From positions 1 through 25,265 of the forward strand of contig JAUXFI010000002.1 of assembly GCA_030620125.1 (NCBI GenBank): a stretch of 25,265 nucleotides of DNA, in the 5' to 3' direction. This DNA is from Anaerolineae bacterium (lineage in GTDB: Bacteria > Chloroflexota > Anaerolineae > B4-G1). The notes below the pieces were generated by a model. That model made no database searches and was not told the origin of the DNA. It worked only from the letters and a program-made list of their open reading frames with translations. Position numbers and translations under genes: made by a program. Below, piece by piece: positions 24,141-25,265 of the stretch (position 1 is its first letter; the number at the start of each line of letters is the position of its first letter).

Positions 24141-24257
24141 TCAGCCCAACTCCTCCAACGACCGCCGTATCTCCTTCAACTCCCTGCCTGTAATGCCCCA
24201 CAACTCCACTGCCGCCTCGTCCACCTGGGCCTTGATTGCTGCCAAGTGATGGCTCAC
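24141..24257 (-). CDS. Small 38-residue ORF overlapping the AlbA_2 gene
   Basis: GTG 24257 overlaps the TGA of the upstream gene as GTGA, the classical translational-coupling arrangement. The product is helical and charged (AAIKAQVDEAAVELWGITGR, then a SLEELG end). A similar helix ends some large restriction-modification methyltransferases, so it could also be the tail of a lost gene. A shifted frame past its stop remains open for about 30 codons (GEPGGGVQGNNLGHGG). Function is unknown. It is the only coding signal I find at 24141-24253; the stretch 23964-24140 holds none. Confidence 0.35.
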   Translation of the reverse strand: MSHHLAAIKAQVDEAAVELWGITGRELKEIRRSLEELG

Positions 24258-25264
24258 CTCAATATCTTCGAGCACCACTGCTCAAACTCCTTCTCGTCCC
24301 AAGCGTAGCCGAAGGCCCAGAGGATTGACCTAGCTGCTTGCTTGACAATCTTCGGCCGGGTCTCTTCGAGAGCGAACCTGTCTACCGTCTTATCTAGCGC
24401 AAGAATGACTTTGTTAGGAGATCGAAGCCCATCAAGTACATCTCGGTCGTACGTCCGCAATCGATCAACAACTGCATAGAGCATAACACCTTGAACGTGG
24501 TGCAGCGAGGCGTGGACCTGTAGCAGACCCCATAATTGTCCCCGTTCGTAGGCAAGGTTGGCGAATTTGAGCAGACCGTCGATCTGGCTCAGAATCCGAC
24601 CGACATGCAGTTGCTTATACCCTGTTTGCTCATTGACTCCGTACAGCTTCATTTCACTGAATAACAGGCCACTTGTGCCCAATTCGTCGTATTCAGCTTC
24701 TCTGTCGCGACTGGAGTAGACGCAGTATCCCAAGGGCACGCTGCGTTTCCTGTACGCAAAGTTGGGAAACGACAACCCACCCCTCACATCCGAGTGAACA
24801 CTGCAGGTTTGCACAATCTCCTTCACAGCATTCGGTGGCAAGGCTTCTTCGCCGGAGTAGAAGTGGGGGACAACCCAAGCCCTGAGTAAGGGGGGCTCCT
24901 CACTGATGTTCGCCGGGCGTTTCAGTATCCAGGCAGCCCGTTCCATCGCCGCCTCGATCAGGGCATCGCGTCTTTCTTCTGCCTGTCGCCTGCGATCCCA
25001 CAGCCACTCCAACTCGTCCAGAGTTGCCAGGCTATGTGGCTCAGTCTGGCTGTCCACCCGCACGTATACTTTCCGTCGTTTATCAACTGCATGGGGCGCT
25101 TGATCACTTGGAGCTACCCGAACTACCACCACAGCCCGATCCGGGTCTTGGTCGAGCGAGCATACTCCTACCTGCGGCATAACCGGAGGATAGATGCCTT
25201 TGTAGGCGGCACTGACCACCCGCTGACGCAGACTGTCCGCCCCTCGCGCCAATTCTACACCCAC
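24254..25264 (-). CDS. AlbA_2 (Schlafen-type) DNA-binding/ATP-binding protein, N-terminally truncated by window
   Basis: The frame is open at the right edge, so the start is outside. The visible N-terminal part (VVVVRVAPSDQAPHAV, then KVYVRVDSQTEPHS) matches the C-terminal strands of an AlbA_2 domain, found in Schlafen-like proteins and in many bacterial ATP-binding regulators of COG2865 type. After residue 90 comes a helical region (WLWDRRRQAEERRDALIEAA) and a 200-residue domain I do not recognise. It ends FEQWCSKILR. Such proteins are often associated with defence islands or regulation, but nothing else here shows a defence system. The stop overlaps the start of the next small frame by the GTGA signal. 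Confidence 0.7.
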   Translation of the reverse strand: MGVELARGADSLRQRVVSAAYKGIYPPVMPQVGVCSLDQDPDRAVVVVRVAPSDQAPHAVDKRRKVYVRVDSQTEPHSLATLDELEWLWDRRRQAEERRDALIEAAMERAAWILKRPANISEEPPLLRAWVVPHFYSGEEALPPNAVKEIVQTCSVHSDVRGGLSFPNFAYRKRSVPLGYCVYSSRDREAEYDELGTSGLLFSEMKLYGVNEQTGYKQLHVGRILSQIDGLLKFANLAYERGQLWGLLQVHASLHHVQGVMLYAVVDRLRTYDRDVLDGLRSPNKVILALDKTVDRFALEETRPKIVKQAARSILWAFGYAWDEKEFEQWCSKILR

Positions 25265-25265
25265 A

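Overview
The window reads like a GC-rich chromosomal segment from a member of the Chloroflexota, probably close to Anaerolineae. This placement is an inference from gene families: a DUF4388 protein paired with a Ras-like GTPase, a very large multi-GAF hybrid kinase, an acyl-ACP-reductase-like dehydrogenase beside a V4R protein, and palindromic intergenic repeats. No rRNA, tRNA or other taxonomic marker is present. No tRNA, rRNA or CRISPR array was seen.

Layout. (1) 3-1280: the 3' end of an SbcC/Rad50-type ATPase faces a small minus-strand membrane protein. (2) 1281-3030: a divergent promoter region (with a palindrome on the minus -10 box) drives a DUF4388 protein and a GTPase in one transcript, closed by a near-ideal intrinsic terminator. 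(3) 3096-7236: an extended -10 promoter and a long structured leader precede four tightly packed genes: an alpha/beta hydrolase, a V4R protein, a left-handed beta-helix protein and an acyl-ACP-reductase-like enzyme. (4) 7311-15140: a receiver/GGDEF-like protein, an 1852-residue hybrid kinase with six GAF domains, a lone receiver, and a second alpha/beta hydrolase that has lost its catalytic serine. (5) 15214-18939: two ABC-2 permeases without an ATPase, then a UDP-glucose 6-dehydrogenase. (6) 18940-25265: a worn region holding an intact receiver-kinase and an intact SH3-repeat glycoside-hydrolase-like protein, between minus-strand relics of moxR, a DUF4129/transglutaminase-type gene and a NarL-type kinase. 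It ends in an AlbA_2 (Schlafen-type) protein cut by the window edge.

How the genes may work together. Regions 2 to 4 look like one signalling and lipid-related neighbourhood: a switch GTPase, several two-component proteins, a V4R domain of a family that can bind small hydrophobic ligands, and an enzyme related to the reductase that makes fatty aldehydes. The two hydrolases are recognisable paralogues, one active-looking and one not. The link between the enzymes and the sensors is inferred from adjacency only.

The best-supported unusual observation is a 109-bp MITE-like element at 19090-19198. It has imperfect terminal inverted repeats and a perfect 9-bp target duplication, and it sits inside the 3' end of a DUF4129 relic. 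Removing the element and one copy of the duplication restores a continuous DUF4129-like C-terminus. Other points worth a second look are the Ser-to-Ala hydrolase, short tandem repeats (mostly 7-mers) at gene junctions, a hairpin between a Shine-Dalgarno and its start codon, and an Asn in place of the NAD-binding Asp in the UDP-glucose dehydrogenase.
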